Shown piece by piece: positions 8,899 to 19,292 of a stretch of 64,000 nt of DNA; the stretch's first letter is position 1; every line of letters starts with the position of its first letter. The DNA is from Alteromonas indica (GTDB lineage Bacteria; Pseudomonadota; Gammaproteobacteria; Enterobacterales; Alteromonadaceae): assembly GCA_003056425.1 (NCBI GenBank), contig PYVY01000002.1:248001-312000 (forward strand), in the 5' to 3' direction. The position numbers were made by a program, and so were the translations under genes. The notes beneath the pieces are model-generated. The model was given only the letters and a program-made list of their open reading frames with translations. It had not been told where the DNA came from and did no database searches.

Positions 8899-8961
8899 TA
8901 GCGTGCCACAAATGACAGTAATGGTTAATGCTAGCTCCTCCCAGCTTCTGACGAAACGCGG

Positions 8962-9519
8962 CTAACTACAGCTGATATTCGCCCCTGCTGCGTTTTCCTT
9001 GATACCATCATCGTTACTATCAACCGCCACCGCAATCCGGCCGAATAAAGAAAGAATTAACGCCGAGGCCTGTTTTGCATCGCCGCTGGTGGGACACACA
9101 ACAATGGCAGCCTGGTTGCTGATAGAGCCATCTGGCCGAAACGTTAAAGTGCCACTGATGCCGCTTACTGTACTAGTGCCACTGACTTGATCTACCGCGG
9201 CTATCATAGCTTCCCCGTTTTCTCGGTTACCGTTGCTATTGCTATCAATAAAGGCCATTTTTCCTTCCTGCCAGCTACCGGTACAGCTGTTGTAATCTTT
9301 GGTTGGACACAGTACAACATTAGAGCCTTCGTCTACCGCGGAAAAGCGCGCTGCTCTGGCTACAGCACTTAAATTATTTATATCAGCGATAATTCTGTTT
9401 TGTTGTAGCATAGATGAAATACCCGGGGCGCCTATAGTCATAAGAATCGCTGCAATAGCGATGGTTATCATTAGTTCCACCAGCGTCAAGCCACGTTGTT
9501 TATTTATTGTTTTGGCCAT
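8962..9519 (-). CDS. fimT: FimT/GspH-type minor pilin
   Basis: 185 aa. The leader MAKTINKQRG/LTLVELMITIAIAAILMTIG has Glu5 and is followed by GAPGISSML. The body fits FimT/FimU: helix RAARFSAVDEGSNVVLCP, then CTGSWQEGKMAFIDSNSNGNRENGE and a TLTFRPDGSIS strand near residue 125. Cys pairs (CPTKDYNSC and a late CPTS...SC) fit extracytoplasmic folding. FimT proteins are minor pilins; some family members bind DNA during natural transformation. It is transcribed alone and converges on the D5 pilin gene. Confidence 0.85.
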   Translation of the reverse strand: MAKTINKQRGLTLVELMITIAIAAILMTIGAPGISSMLQQNRIIADINNLSAVARAARFSAVDEGSNVVLCPTKDYNSCTGSWQEGKMAFIDSNSNGNRENGEAMIAAVDQVSGTSTVSGISGTLTFRPDGSISNQAAIVVCPTSGDAKQASALILSLFGRIAVAVDSNDDGIKENAAGANISCS

Positions 9520-9747
9520 AACAGAAGCTTATATTCATCGTTTATCATACTGTTAGCGTAAACAAATTTCAGATAGGCTTGGGTATGTTTTTATTTGCCC
9601 CAATCTAGTAATTAATAACCAACACAATAAACAACAGTACAGGCAATGCGGATAGTCAGCTGCGAAGACGCGCTGAGCCAAGCTGACAGCGCTTTTCCTA
9701 TACAGTAAACTCACCTTCAGGACGTCGTTAGACAAATTGGATAAAAA

Positions 9748-10933
<1,186 letters not shown>

Positions 10934-10965
10934 ATTAACGCCAAGACTAATATATTAACAAGAAA

Positions 10966-10996
10966 AAGGGCCGTTTACGACGGCCCTTCTTTTTTT
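10966..10996. terminator. Bidirectional rho-independent terminator (glnB / slyD-like)
   Basis: A 9-bp perfect stem (AAGGGCCGT against ACGGCCCTT) with a 5-base loop is flanked by A-rich sequence on the left and a T run on the right. It can therefore stop transcription from both glnB and the convergent FKBP gene, whose stop codon lies at its edge. Confidence 0.9.
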
Positions 10997-11507
10997 ATTG
11001 CTGCTGTTCCTGACCTTGGTCATGGCCGTGGTCATGACCAGAACCCGGACCGTGGGCATGACCATGGTCCAGCTCTTCCTGGGTGGGTTCGCGTACATCT
11101 ACAACTTCCACTTCAAATGAAAGAGGAACACCCGCTAATGGATGGTTGCCATCAATAACCACATGTTCTTCTGAGGTATCGATAACCATCACAGATTGCT
11201 CGCCCTGGTCAGTCGTTGCTCTGAACGACATACCAACTTCAACGTCCATACCATCGAACATACTACGTGGTACCTGCTGTACCAGTTCGTCTACCCGTTG
11301 GCCGTAGGCTTTATCGGGCTCTACTGAAACCTTGAACTGGTCGCCTTTATCTTTACCTTCAAGCGCGTCTTCAAGACCTTCAATCAAAAAACGCTTACCC
11401 AGCAGAACAGTGAGTGGCTCTTTGCCGACGGATGAGTCCAGTTGGGTACCGTCTTGAGCAGATACGGTATAATGAAGCGTTACTACACTGTCTGAAGTTA
11501 TAGTCAT
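10995..11507 (-). CDS. slyD: SlyD-type FKBP peptidyl-prolyl isomerase
   Basis: 170 aa. The order is an FKBP half (VVTLHYTVSAQDGTQLDSS), an insert-in-flap chaperone domain (about residues 70-125), and the returning FKBP strand NHPLAGVPLSFEVEVVDV, which is the SlyD signature. The tail beyond residue 145 has seven His residues interspersed with Gly, Asp and Gln, a likely metal-binding tail as in E. coli SlyD, which handles nickel. By family it acts as a cytoplasmic folding catalyst and may assist metalloenzyme maturation. It is a single gene converging on glnB. Confidence 0.9.
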   Translation of the reverse strand: MTITSDSVVTLHYTVSAQDGTQLDSSVGKEPLTVLLGKRFLIEGLEDALEGKDKGDQFKVSVEPDKAYGQRVDELVQQVPRSMFDGMDVEVGMSFRATTDQGEQSVMVIDTSEEHVVIDGNHPLAGVPLSFEVEVVDVREPTQEELDHGHAHGPGSGHDHGHDQGQEQQQ

Positions 11508-11564
11508 AATGATTCCTGAATTTTTACTGGCAGTCTTCCTGCCGTGAATTTTGCGATACGGCCG

Positions 11565-12566
11565 CTAACCCGGCCGAACTCGCTCGTTACCTTTTGGTTC
11601 ATCGATAGAATAGGGTAGTGGTTGCACACTAAACAGATGCTCCGGAGCATCAGCCAAACGGAACACATCGTCCTGGGTGGTATCATTATTAAGTACCGCC
11701 AGTAACCAGGTCTCTTGGCCCAGTGTTGCCTGACGTATAATGGCTCCACCCCGGCGCCAGTTTTCCCCGAGCTGTTTTTCTACGATAGCATCTGGCTTAA
11801 TTGAAACACCAGCCTGCAGCTTAAATACATAAGCTGCACGTTTGTTTCTGCCTAAATAGCGGGTGCGGGCTACAACCTCCTGGCCCATGTAACACCCTTT
11901 ACTAAAATCAATACCCTGCAACGCCTGCACGTTCATCATTTGCGGCACATATTCATTGCTGTGAGCCGCGCCAAATTGCGGTATGCCTTGCTCAATCGAC
12001 AGCGCCTCAAATACACCTGCAGCATACACAGCGATAGCATCATGTTGTTGGGCAAAGGTTGCCAGCGCCGCTGCATCTTTGGCAGGTAAGATAGCCATAA
12101 ATACATCATCTGGGCGATCCAGCCGGATAACCACGCCGTTGTCATAAGCGGTTACCCCCAGCGGCTCTGCCGGCATAGCAATACCGGCGTCAGTGAACCA
12201 CTGGCAGGCGGATGTACCACGAAACGCTACTTGATGTAACGAGTCGCTGGCATCGACAATATCAACTTTAGAAAACACCCCGTACTTATTCAACTGGGCC
12301 AGGCTGATATCCAACACCTCTTTCGGCAGACTCAACAATATTTGCTGGTCATACCGCACCACATTCTGTAAAGACCAGGTTTTGCCTTTGAAATCACAAT
12401 GCGCAGAACGGCGCGCCTGCCCGGCAGACAATTTATTAATGTCTACGGTGAGCTGGCCATGCAAATAGCTTTCCTTTTCCTCCCCGGTCACACTAATCAC
12501 CCCATAGTGTTCCAAAGGAATAACAAAACTATCAGCAAGTTCGCTGAGTCTGGCTGGCAAATTCAT
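11565..12566 (-). CDS. ygfZ: tRNA-modifying/iron-sulfur maturation protein YgfZ
   Basis: 333 aa from the ATG at 12566, which has AGGTGG eight bases upstream; the longer GTG start overlaps that site. The folate-binding GcvT-like fold carries the diagnostic KGCYMGQEVVARTRYLG motif (about residues 226-242), with the conserved Cys. YgfZ acts with folate in repair or assembly of certain iron-sulfur enzymes such as MiaB. It is divergent from sdhE-ygfX, as in many gammaproteobacteria. Confidence 0.93.
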   Translation of the reverse strand: MNLPARLSELADSFVIPLEHYGVISVTGEEKESYLHGQLTVDINKLSAGQARRSAHCDFKGKTWSLQNVVRYDQQILLSLPKEVLDISLAQLNKYGVFSKVDIVDASDSLHQVAFRGTSACQWFTDAGIAMPAEPLGVTAYDNGVVIRLDRPDDVFMAILPAKDAAALATFAQQHDAIAVYAAGVFEALSIEQGIPQFGAAHSNEYVPQMMNVQALQGIDFSKGCYMGQEVVARTRYLGRNKRAAYVFKLQAGVSIKPDAIVEKQLGENWRRGGAIIRQATLGQETWLLAVLNNDTTQDDVFRLADAPEHLFSVQPLPYSIDEPKGNERVRPG

Positions 12567-12723
12567 ATACAAAACCACCTTTAACTTTTTCGATATGCTA
12601 AGTGTTGGGGTGAACCTGCAAGAACCAAGGGAAAGCGCGCAAAAATCGGTAAAAAGGTCAGTGATTCGGTTTGTTTCAACGTGTTATAGTAGCCGTCATA
12701 ATTTATGCAAGGTGTTGTGGTTT

Positions 12724-12975
12724 ATGTTTTCACCCAAAAGACGTGCGCGGTTAAAATGGGCGTGCCGACGTGGCATGCTTGAACTTGATGTGTTATTTCT
12801 GCCTTTCGTGGAAACCGGCTTTGACCAGCTGAGTTTTGCCGAACAGGAGACCTTTGAACGTTTGTTAACCAGCGATGATCCTGACTTGTTTGCGTGGTTT
12901 ATGGGCCATCAAAAGTGTGAAGATCCTGAGCTGGCGGCAATGGTTCAGCACATCCTGGGCCGTGTCAAAGTTTAG
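12724..12975 (+). CDS. sdhE: FAD assembly factor SdhE (YgfY)
   Basis: 83 aa from ATG 12724; the longer frame from 12595 has no family match ahead of this start. The hallmark RRGMLELD motif is at about residues 17-24, followed by the FxxLLTSDDPDLFAWF region. SdhE promotes covalent flavinylation of succinate dehydrogenase and fumarate reductase in the cytoplasm. The ygfX start overlaps its last codons, so the two are translationally coupled. Confidence 0.93.
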   Translation: MFSPKRRARLKWACRRGMLELDVLFLPFVETGFDQLSFAEQETFERLLTSDDPDLFAWFMGHQKCEDPELAAMVQHILGRVKV

Positions 12976-13441
12976 GTTTATTCTTACCCCGCACCCGCTG
13001 CGCCGCTGGTGTTGGCTGCTGCCTGCCGGTGCGCTGGTACTGTGTATACTGGCGCTACACGAGGCGGTGTGGAGTTACCTGCAAACCTGGCATACGCTGG
13101 TAATATTATTGATCGGGGCAGGGTTATATACTCGGTGGCATCGAGCCCAACCTTGTCCTATTCAGACTTTTGTATTGGCGGACGATAGGGGCCACTGGCA
13201 ACAAGCGCAACAGGTAGATCAACTGAGCGACGCGCCAGTCTGGTTGCTTACTCCCGCTTCGCGTTTAACCCCTATAGGCATGTATTTGCACTTTTCTACG
13301 GGCGCTGACGAGGTGGTTGCTGGCCGCAGTCACTACTGCTGGATATTACGTGGTGAATGCACCCAAACGAATTATCGGCGTTTGGCCCGCACTATCATTC
13401 ACCTTAGCAGCAAGCCTTGTTCTCTCAATTCTTCAATTTGA
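12962..13441 (+). CDS. ygfX: YgfX (CptA)-like small membrane protein
   Basis: 159 aa from GTG 12962, 14 bases inside sdhE; this start is chosen from gene order and the expected N-terminus, while a longer frame from 12875 would overlap sdhE heavily. Two adjacent hydrophobic segments (about residues 18-38 and 45-60) are followed by a soluble, Trp-rich part with VWLLTPASRLTPIGMYL. YgfX is the partner of SdhE in E. coli and has been described as a toxin acting on the cytoskeleton; that activity is disputed and cannot be judged here. Confidence 0.75.
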   Translation: MSKFRFILTPHPLRRWCWLLPAGALVLCILALHEAVWSYLQTWHTLVILLIGAGLYTRWHRAQPCPIQTFVLADDRGHWQQAQQVDQLSDAPVWLLTPASRLTPIGMYLHFSTGADEVVAGRSHYCWILRGECTQTNYRRLARTIIHLSSKPCSLNSSI

Positions 13442-13451
13442 ATAACCCATT

Positions 13452-14312
13452 ATGAACTTACTCCCTCTTTATTTTTCTGCCTTGACCCAAAAAGCGGATA
13501 AGGCCCGGTTAAGCCAGTTTAAGTCACCCGCATTACCTAGCTGTGAGTATCACCGAACCCTATTGATAGCACCGCAGCATTACCAGCGTTATTGTCGATT
13601 AATTAACTGGCCAGCAGAACAGGCATTACATCCGTGTTATCTGCAAATGGTAAGTTTGCCGCTACAACTTAAATGCCTGACCACAGCGACCAGCCCGTTT
13701 CCGGTACTGGGCCTGGTGCATCGAGCCAATCAGATAACCCTTGTTGATACCATCGATAATCATGCTGAGATTCAGCTGTTAGCCAGCTATGCTGATGTAA
13801 GGCCGCATAAAAGAGGCTGGGAAGTGGATTTAAAAGTTAAAGCTAAACAGGATAAGCGAGTGGTATATGAAGCGGTTTCACGCTATTTGGTACGGGTAAA
13901 GGCGCCCCATGTCGCCCCGGCAAAACCGCCTAAGCAGACGTATCAATGGGCGCTTCCAGCGCAAGCCACCGAGCATGCCGCTATCGTCGCTACGCGCAAT
14001 ATTGGACGCCAGTATGCGCGAGTATCGGGCGACTATAACCCCATTCACCTTAGCCGGGTTAGCGCTTCTGCGTTTGGCTTTTCACGGGCGATTGCGCATG
14101 GAATGTGGTCGCTTGCCAGCATGTTAAGCCATCTGCCAGATTGGCAGCATGCCGCTGGCACGGCTATACAGTGTGAGTTTATCAAACCCCTCCGGTTGCC
14201 GGGCACGGCGCGCTGCTTTTCGCAGGCTCAAGCAGGCCAGCAGCAATTCTGGCTTACTGATAACAAGCTAAGTGCGCCGCATATCAGCGGCGTCATTCAA
14301 ACTGGAGCGTAA
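13452..14312 (+). CDS. MaoC-like hot-dog fold dehydratase
   Basis: 286 aa. The C-terminal half holds the hydratase motif YARVSGDYNPIHLS (about residues 188-201), with the Asp/His pair used by (R)-specific enoyl-CoA hydratases, then FGFSRAIAHGMW, which is the MaoC pattern. The N-terminal half looks like a second, degenerate hot-dog unit. The substrate is probably an acyl-CoA or acyl-ACP thioester; which one is not shown. It starts 10 bases after ygfX and converges on nadB. No fatty-acid neighbours define a pathway. Confidence 0.82.
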   Translation: MNLLPLYFSALTQKADKARLSQFKSPALPSCEYHRTLLIAPQHYQRYCRLINWPAEQALHPCYLQMVSLPLQLKCLTTATSPFPVLGLVHRANQITLVDTIDNHAEIQLLASYADVRPHKRGWEVDLKVKAKQDKRVVYEAVSRYLVRVKAPHVAPAKPPKQTYQWALPAQATEHAAIVATRNIGRQYARVSGDYNPIHLSRVSASAFGFSRAIAHGMWSLASMLSHLPDWQHAAGTAIQCEFIKPLRLPGTARCFSQAQAGQQQFWLTDNKLSAPHISGVIQTGA

Positions 14313-14316
14313 CGTT

Positions 14317-15981
14317 CTAGGTGCCTAGTACGCCGGGGGTGTTTTGCGTCCGGCTGGCTGAGGGTTTTAATATGGTGGGCAGCGGGTTGTCCATTGCTTC
14401 TGGATAATCAAGATTAAAGTGGAGCCCGCGACTTTCTTTACGATCCATTGCACAACGCACAATTAATTCAGCCACCGTCACCAGGTTACGCAATTCAAGT
14501 AAGTTATTGGAAACTCTGAAATGTGCATAATATTCCTGAATCTCTTGTTCTAGCAGATTAATTCGCCGCAAGGCCCGCTCTAAACGCTTATTGGTGCGCA
14601 CAATTCCCACGTAATCCCACATGAATAAACGAAGTTCATGCCAATTGTGTTGAATAATGACTTCTTCATCAGAATTGGTTACCTGGCTTTCATCCCATGG
14701 TGCGATATCTTCTATCTCGTGATGAATATCTAACCGACTTAAAATATGTTCTGCGGCACTAGCGGCGTACACCACACATTCCAACAGTGAATTTGAAGCC
14801 ATACGGTTAGCGCCATGTAAGCCTGTGTAGGCGACCTCGCCTATGGCGTAAACGTTGTCTAAGTCGGTGCGCGCATGGGTATCGGTCATGACCCCGCCGC
14901 AACTATAGTGCGCGGCGGGCACCACCGGAATGGGCTGGCGGGTAATATCTATACCCAACGCCCGGCACCGCCGGTAAATATTAGGAAAATGCTTAACGAT
15001 GAAATCAGCAGGTTTGTGGCTGATATCCAGATACATACAATCTGCCCCCAACCGCTTCATTTCGTAGTCAATCGCCCGGGCCACGATATCCCGCGGGGCT
15101 AAATCGCCGCGAGGGTCAAAGTTTGTCATAAAACGGGTACCATCGGCGTGGCACAATTGTGCGCCTTCGCCCCGCAATGCCTCTGTAATCAGAAAGTTTC
15201 GCGCTTCGGGATGGTATAAACAGGTAGGGTGGAACTGATTAAATTCCATATTGGCTACCCGGCAGCCGGCCCGCCAGGCCATGGCAATACCATCGCCACT
15301 CGACACATCCGGGTTTGAAGTATACTGATAGACTTTACTGCCGCCGCCGGTGGCCAGCGTGATAAAACGAGAACGAATGACCTCGACGTGTTCACGCTGG
15401 CGGTTCCACACGTAAACCCCCGTACAGCTGCCCGGCCGTTGGCGCGACTGTATCAGGTCAATGGCGTTGTAGCGCTCAAAAAAATGAATGTTGGGATGGT
15501 TGGCCACCGCATCATTCAACGTTATTTGTAGCGCTTCGCCGGTAGCATCTGCTGCATGTAAAATGCGGCGATGGCTATGGCCGCCTTCGCGGGTAAGATG
15601 ATAGCGTTCTTCGCCCTGGGCATTTTGTTCTTTGTCAAAAGGCACGCCATACCCAATAAGCCAGGTCAGGGCTGATTTAGCTTGCTGGGCGGTAAATCGC
15701 ACCGCTGCTTCATCGCATAAACCGGCGCCGGCCTGCAACGTATCTTCGACGTGTGCATCGACCGAGTCGGTTTCGTCAAAAACAGCGGCAATACCGCCCT
15801 GGGCATAGCGGGTAGAGCCTTCGTTGCGATCGCTTTTGCTCAGGACAATAACTTTGCAATGGTCGGCCAGCTTCAGCGCCAGACTCAAACCTGCAGCGCC
15901 GCTGCCTATAATAAGTACATCACAGCTATGTTCAATAGACTGGGTGTGCGCAGAAGATAGTGAAGATGACACTGAATTCAT
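14317..15981 (-). CDS. nadB: L-aspartate oxidase
   Basis: 554 aa. A flavoprotein that oxidises L-aspartate to iminoaspartate, the first step of de novo NAD synthesis. The FAD dinucleotide motif [16 protein letters not shown] begins at about residue 24, followed by [14 protein letters not shown] and the active-site region [23 protein letters not shown] and CGGVMTD. Length fits NadB. It is divergent from rpoE, an arrangement conserved across gammaproteobacteria. Confidence 0.96.
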   Translation of the reverse strand: MNSVSSSLSSAHTQSIEHSCDVLIIGSGAAGLSLALKLADHCKVIVLSKSDRNEGSTRYAQGGIAAVFDETDSVDAHVEDTLQAGAGLCDEAAVRFTAQQAKSALTWLIGYGVPFDKEQNAQGEERYHLTREGGHSHRRILHAADATGEALQITLNDAVANHPNIHFFERYNAIDLIQSRQRPGSCTGVYVWNRQREHVEVIRSRFITLATGGGSKVYQYTSNPDVSSGDGIAMAWRAGCRVANMEFNQFHPTCLYHPEARNFLITEALRGEGAQLCHADGTRFMTNFDPRGDLAPRDIVARAIDYEMKRLGADCMYLDISHKPADFIVKHFPNIYRRCRALGIDITRQPIPVVPAAHYSCGGVMTDTHARTDLDNVYAIGEVAYTGLHGANRMASNSLLECVVYAASAAEHILSRLDIHHEIEDIAPWDESQVTNSDEEVIIQHNWHELRLFMWDYVGIVRTNKRLERALRRINLLEQEIQEYYAHFRVSNNLLELRNLVTVAELIVRCAMDRKESRGLHFNLDYPEAMDNPLPTILKPSASRTQNTPGVLGT

Positions 15982-16099
15982 GTATTTTAGCGGATAATCA
16001 TTAAGCTAAGGTTCGGCAAGTCTAATGGATGAGCAGTAAAACTCAATGGGCTTGTGTGTATTGAACCGATGAATACTGTTATTTATCGAGAAATAATCC

Positions 16100-16126
16100 G
16101 AACTTTTTGAATTAAGCACAGTCTAC
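16100..16126 (+). promoter_or_regulatory. Putative sigma-E promoter of rpoE-rseABC
   Basis: GAACTT at 16100-16105 and TCTAC at 16122-16126 are separated by 16 bases. This fits the sigma-E consensus (GGAACTT, N15-16, TCnAA) with small deviations, and lies 54 bases before the chosen rpoE start. It would make the operon autoregulated, as known in E. coli. Confidence 0.7.
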
Positions 16127-16179
16127 TTCAATGCTTATGTGAGCTATTGAGAAGTGGAAGTACAGGAGATATGGCTCGG

Positions 16180-16758
16180 ATGAGCGAGCAGATGACCGAT
16201 CAACAGATTGTTGAAAAAGTACAAAGCGGCGATAAAAACGCGTTCAATCTGCTAGTTACTCGTTATCAGCACAAGGTTATGCATTTGGTATCACGTTACG
16301 TCAAAAATTCTGGCGATGTAGCGGATGTAACCCAGGAAGCATTTATTAAAGCCTATCGTGCGTTGCCCAATTTTCGTGGCGACAGCGCGTTTTATACCTG
16401 GCTTTATCGGATCGCGGTAAACAGTGCCAAAAATTATTTGGTTGCTCAAGGCCGCAAGCCACCTGCCAGCGATGTTGATGCAGAGGAGGCTGACTACTAC
16501 GAAGGCAGTGATGCGCTCAAAGAGCAATCCACACCGGAACGCAGTCTGTTATCCAGTGAGATTGAAACTACCTTATTCCGGGTTGTTGAAAAACTGCCCG
16601 ATGATTTGCGCATGGCGATAACCCTGCGTGAAATAGAAGGGTTAAGTTATGAAGAAATAGCGAACGTGATGGGCTGTCCGGTAGGGACGGTACGTTCACG
16701 AATTTTTCGGGCCAGGGAAGCAATAGATAAAGTTCTGCAACCCTTGTTAGAAAATTGA
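16180..16758 (+). CDS. rpoE: RNA polymerase sigma-E factor
   Basis: 192 aa from ATG 16180, chosen because it gives the family N-terminus MSEQMTDQQIVEKVQ. The upstream ATG 16171 sits only two bases from the AGGAG site. Sigma region 2 (FNLLVTRYQHKVMHLVSRYV, DVTQEAFIKAYRAL) and region 4 (LPDDLRMAITLREIEGLSYE, GCPVGTVRSRIFRARE) are intact. It directs the envelope-stress regulon when released from RseA. It heads rpoE-rseA-rseB-rseC and is probably self-activated. Confidence 0.97.
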   Translation: MSEQMTDQQIVEKVQSGDKNAFNLLVTRYQHKVMHLVSRYVKNSGDVADVTQEAFIKAYRALPNFRGDSAFYTWLYRIAVNSAKNYLVAQGRKPPASDVDAEEADYYEGSDALKEQSTPERSLLSSEIETTLFRVVEKLPDDLRMAITLREIEGLSYEEIANVMGCPVGTVRSRIFRAREAIDKVLQPLLEN

Positions 16759-16833
16759 ACTTTTCTGTAATGTGTCGGACTAACCTGCTGTGATAAGGTG
16801 GTGTTCGATCAGAATTGATCAGGATTTGTTTAT

Positions 16834-17421
16834 ATGACGCAACAGCAAGAAAAATTGTCAGCCTTTATGGATGGCGAACTAAATAGCAATGACATCCTGC
16901 AATCAATTAAGCAGGATCCTGAGTTGCAGGCTAAATGGCGCCGGTACCATGTTATTCGTAGTGGCCTTCGTCAAGAAGCCAGTGTGTCGCCTGAGCTGGA
17001 CATAACAGCGCAAGTAGCGGCGGTACTGGCTGACGAGCCGACGATAATGGCACCGAAAAAATCACGCTGGAAACATTTACCCGTGATTGGCGATGTTGCC
17101 CCGTTTGCCCGGCAAACAGGTCAACTTGCTGTCGCTGCGTCTGTAGCGGTAGCGGTTATTTTGGGTGTGCAACAATTTAATCCGCCTGCGCCGGTAGATG
17201 CCCCGATGGGTTCAGCAACCCCGTTAATTGGTACCCCAGGAGGGCTTGCGCCGGTTAGTCTTGAGCAAACCCGGCCGGTATCAAGAAATGATATGGCGAC
17301 GATGATGGAGAAAAAGCGCAAAATTAATGCGTTGATTTCAGATCATGAGCAGCAGGTTAAACTTAAGCAGTCGGCGGTCGAAGCTGAACAGGAGCAGGGC
17401 AGTCAGCCTGAAGCGCAATAG
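16834..17421 (+). CDS. rseA: Anti-sigma-E factor RseA
   Basis: 195 aa. The cytoplasmic N-terminal domain (QQEKLSAFMDGELNSND, then RWRRYHVIRSGLR-like sequence) binds sigma-E. A transmembrane segment at about residues 96-112 (LAVAASVAVAVILGVQQF) is followed by a periplasmic, proline-rich and then charged tail. DegS and RseP are expected to cleave it under stress. It lies 75 bases after rpoE. Confidence 0.93.
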   Translation: MTQQQEKLSAFMDGELNSNDILQSIKQDPELQAKWRRYHVIRSGLRQEASVSPELDITAQVAAVLADEPTIMAPKKSRWKHLPVIGDVAPFARQTGQLAVAASVAVAVILGVQQFNPPAPVDAPMGSATPLIGTPGGLAPVSLEQTRPVSRNDMATMMEKKRKINALISDHEQQVKLKQSAVEAEQEQGSQPEAQ

Positions 17422-17428
17422 AGACTGA

Positions 17429-18619
17429 ATGAAAGTATCATATAATAACAAGAGGTCCGGGCGGGCAACCCGGACGTCTGATTTATGCCTTTTGAAACCG
17501 GCTTACCTGTGTCTTAGTGTTGTTTTTTCCTCTTCGATTATGGTGGCATCTGCTACCGAAATATCTTCAGTTTCACCACTATCCACCCAAACCCAAACCC
17601 AAACCCAAACCCAAACAAACGTAGAGAAAGATGCCACAGCTGGCACTATTTCGCCCTCTGACCGGCCAGCAGCCGCTAATGCTGATGATGCGGGCACCGA
17701 TGAAGCTGATGTCGCTAATTATAGCGCGCTAAGCGCTAATGACTGGTTGAATAAACTGGCCACCGTAGTAAGCAGCAAGAATTTTCAGGTATCGTTTGTT
17801 CAGGCCCGTACCGGCCAGGAAACTGTCCCTTATTTGTGGCGCCATGGCGTGATGGCGGACGGTACGAGTATGGAGCAGCTAAATTTGCAAAATGGGCCCG
17901 GCCAGGAGCAAATCAGAGTGGGCAATATCGTTAGCGTGTTTGAACCGGATGTACCACCTTATAGTGTTCGTTCAGGCGTTATACATGGTCCTATTCCAGC
18001 TCAGCTGTTGCATCAGCCCACGCAATTGCGTGAAGCCTATGAGTTTGTGTTGGTGGGGCGCGCTCGGGTATCGGGCAGAACCGCGCAGCAATTACGTATT
18101 ATCAGCCGCGATAACAGTCGGTTTTCTTATCAGTTGTGGCTAGATGAAATATCCGGCATGTTGCTTAAATTTAATACCCTGGATTTACAGGGTAATGTAT
18201 TGGAACAAATTCAGGTCACCTCAATGGCGATGACCGCACAGCCCCATCCATATTTTTCAAAAGTCAATCAGGCATCGTTACCTCAACCTATGGCGAGCGG
18301 CCAGAGTACGCCGGCTCCGCATAGCTGGCAGGTCACTTATTTACCTAAAGGCATGGTGGAGGTAAGCCAGGATGTACGGCGCCTATCGCTCACCGGGCAA
18401 ATGGTAGAGTATAAGATGTTCAGTGATGGATTGGTGGATGTGTCGGTTTATGTGCAGCCTGCCAAACAGGCTATTGGCGCTGATTTAGCGCTGCGGCATG
18501 AACTTAACACTTTCCTGACCTTTACCAACGGATCCGCGCAGGTTACCGTGGTAGGCGAGATTCCCCTGCAAACAGCCAATGCTATGGCCCATTCGTTATC
18601 TATGAAAGAAGCACGTTAA
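17429..18619 (+). CDS. rseB: Sigma-E regulatory protein RseB (MucB family)
   Basis: 396 aa, about 75 longer than E. coli RseB. A membrane-spanning signal (about residues 22-43) is followed by an unusual low-complexity linker of about 50 residues that begins with a run of Gln-Thr pairs. The MucB/RseB fold then starts near DWLNKLATVVSSKNFQVSF and includes YLWRHGV and a C-terminal GMVEVSQDVRRL domain. RseB is periplasmic, senses lipopolysaccharide and shields RseA from DegS. It begins 7 bases after rseA and its TAA overlaps the rseC ATG. Confidence 0.93.
   Translation: MKVSYNNKRSGRATRTSDLCLLKPAYLCLSVVFSSSIMVASATEISSVSPLSTQTQTQTQTQTNVEKDATAGTISPSDRPAAANADDAGTDEADVANYSALSANDWLNKLATVVSSKNFQVSFVQARTGQETVPYLWRHGVMADGTSMEQLNLQNGPGQEQIRVGNIVSVFEPDVPPYSVRSGVIHGPIPAQLLHQPTQLREAYEFVLVGRARVSGRTAQQLRIISRDNSRFSYQLWLDEISGMLLKFNTLDLQGNVLEQIQVTSMAMTAQPHPYFSKVNQASLPQPMASGQSTPAPHSWQVTYLPKGMVEVSQDVRRLSLTGQMVEYKMFSDGLVDVSVYVQPAKQAIGADLALRHELNTFLTFTNGSAQVTVVGEIPLQTANAMAHSLSMKEAR
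17585..17614 (+). repeat. Hexanucleotide repeat (ACCCAA)x5 in rseB
   Basis: Five perfect copies of ACCCAA in a row encode alternating Gln and Thr just after the RseB signal segment. The 6-base unit preserves frame, so gain or loss of units would only change the linker length. Confidence 0.95.
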
Positions 18620-19089
18620 TGATTACGGAAACTGCAACAGTGATAGCCGTTAACAACGATATTGTAACGGTTGAAGCTGCTATAAAATCGACCTGCTCAA
18701 CCTGTCAGGCCCAGCAGGATTGCGGCTCTGGGGTAATCTCCAGGGCGATAGCGCCAAAAGTGCAGCAATTAGATATCGCTACACCAATGTCTGTAAAAGT
18801 CGGTGATACCGTTTCTGTGGGAATACCCGAAGCCGGATTGCTTAGCGCCTCAATGTGGTTATATTTAGCGCCGCTTATATTATTTGTTGTGTCAGCGGGA
18901 CTGTTAACCGAGGCGGTGCAGTGGTTAAGCTGGGGCCATGAACTCATGGTAGTGGCGGGGGCGGGGCTTATCACACTGGCCGGGTTTGTGGGTATTTCTG
19001 GCCATCTGAAAAAAGTTGATAAAAGCCGCTTCAAACCGGTTATTCTTGCGGTACTCTCGCCCGCGGCGCAAGCTCACCCGGCAGTTTAA
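18619..19089 (+). CDS. rseC: SoxR-reducing/sigma-E modulator RseC
   Basis: 156 aa. The N-terminal cytoplasmic part has the RseC cysteine cluster (CSTCQAQQDCGSG at about residues 26-38). Two transmembrane segments follow (about 78-97 and 105-125). RseC/RsxC-related proteins modulate sigma-E activity and help reduce SoxR. It overlaps rseB by one base and is the last gene of the rpoE operon. Confidence 0.92.
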   Translation: MITETATVIAVNNDIVTVEAAIKSTCSTCQAQQDCGSGVISRAIAPKVQQLDIATPMSVKVGDTVSVGIPEAGLLSASMWLYLAPLILFVVSAGLLTEAVQWLSWGHELMVVAGAGLITLAGFVGISGHLKKVDKSRFKPVILAVLSPAAQAHPAV

Positions 19090-19292
19090 GTCTATCTACG
19101 TCCCCGCCTGCCGTATATTCACGTCAGGCTATCCAACTTATTCGCTTTTATGCGCAGAAATAGGTAAAATCCGCACGCTCTGCGCTGTCCTTAGTTCAAA
19201 CAATGGCTTTGTTCACTAATAGCGCCTGTTCAGTCTTTGCATTGGCAAAGTATTTATAACGATTAGACTTATTGCAGGTAACCTCCAGCATT

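Noticed and set aside
12595..12723. N-terminal extension of sdhE from 12595
   Set aside because: The extra 43 residues do not match SdhE, and the ATG at 12724 gives the family N-terminus.
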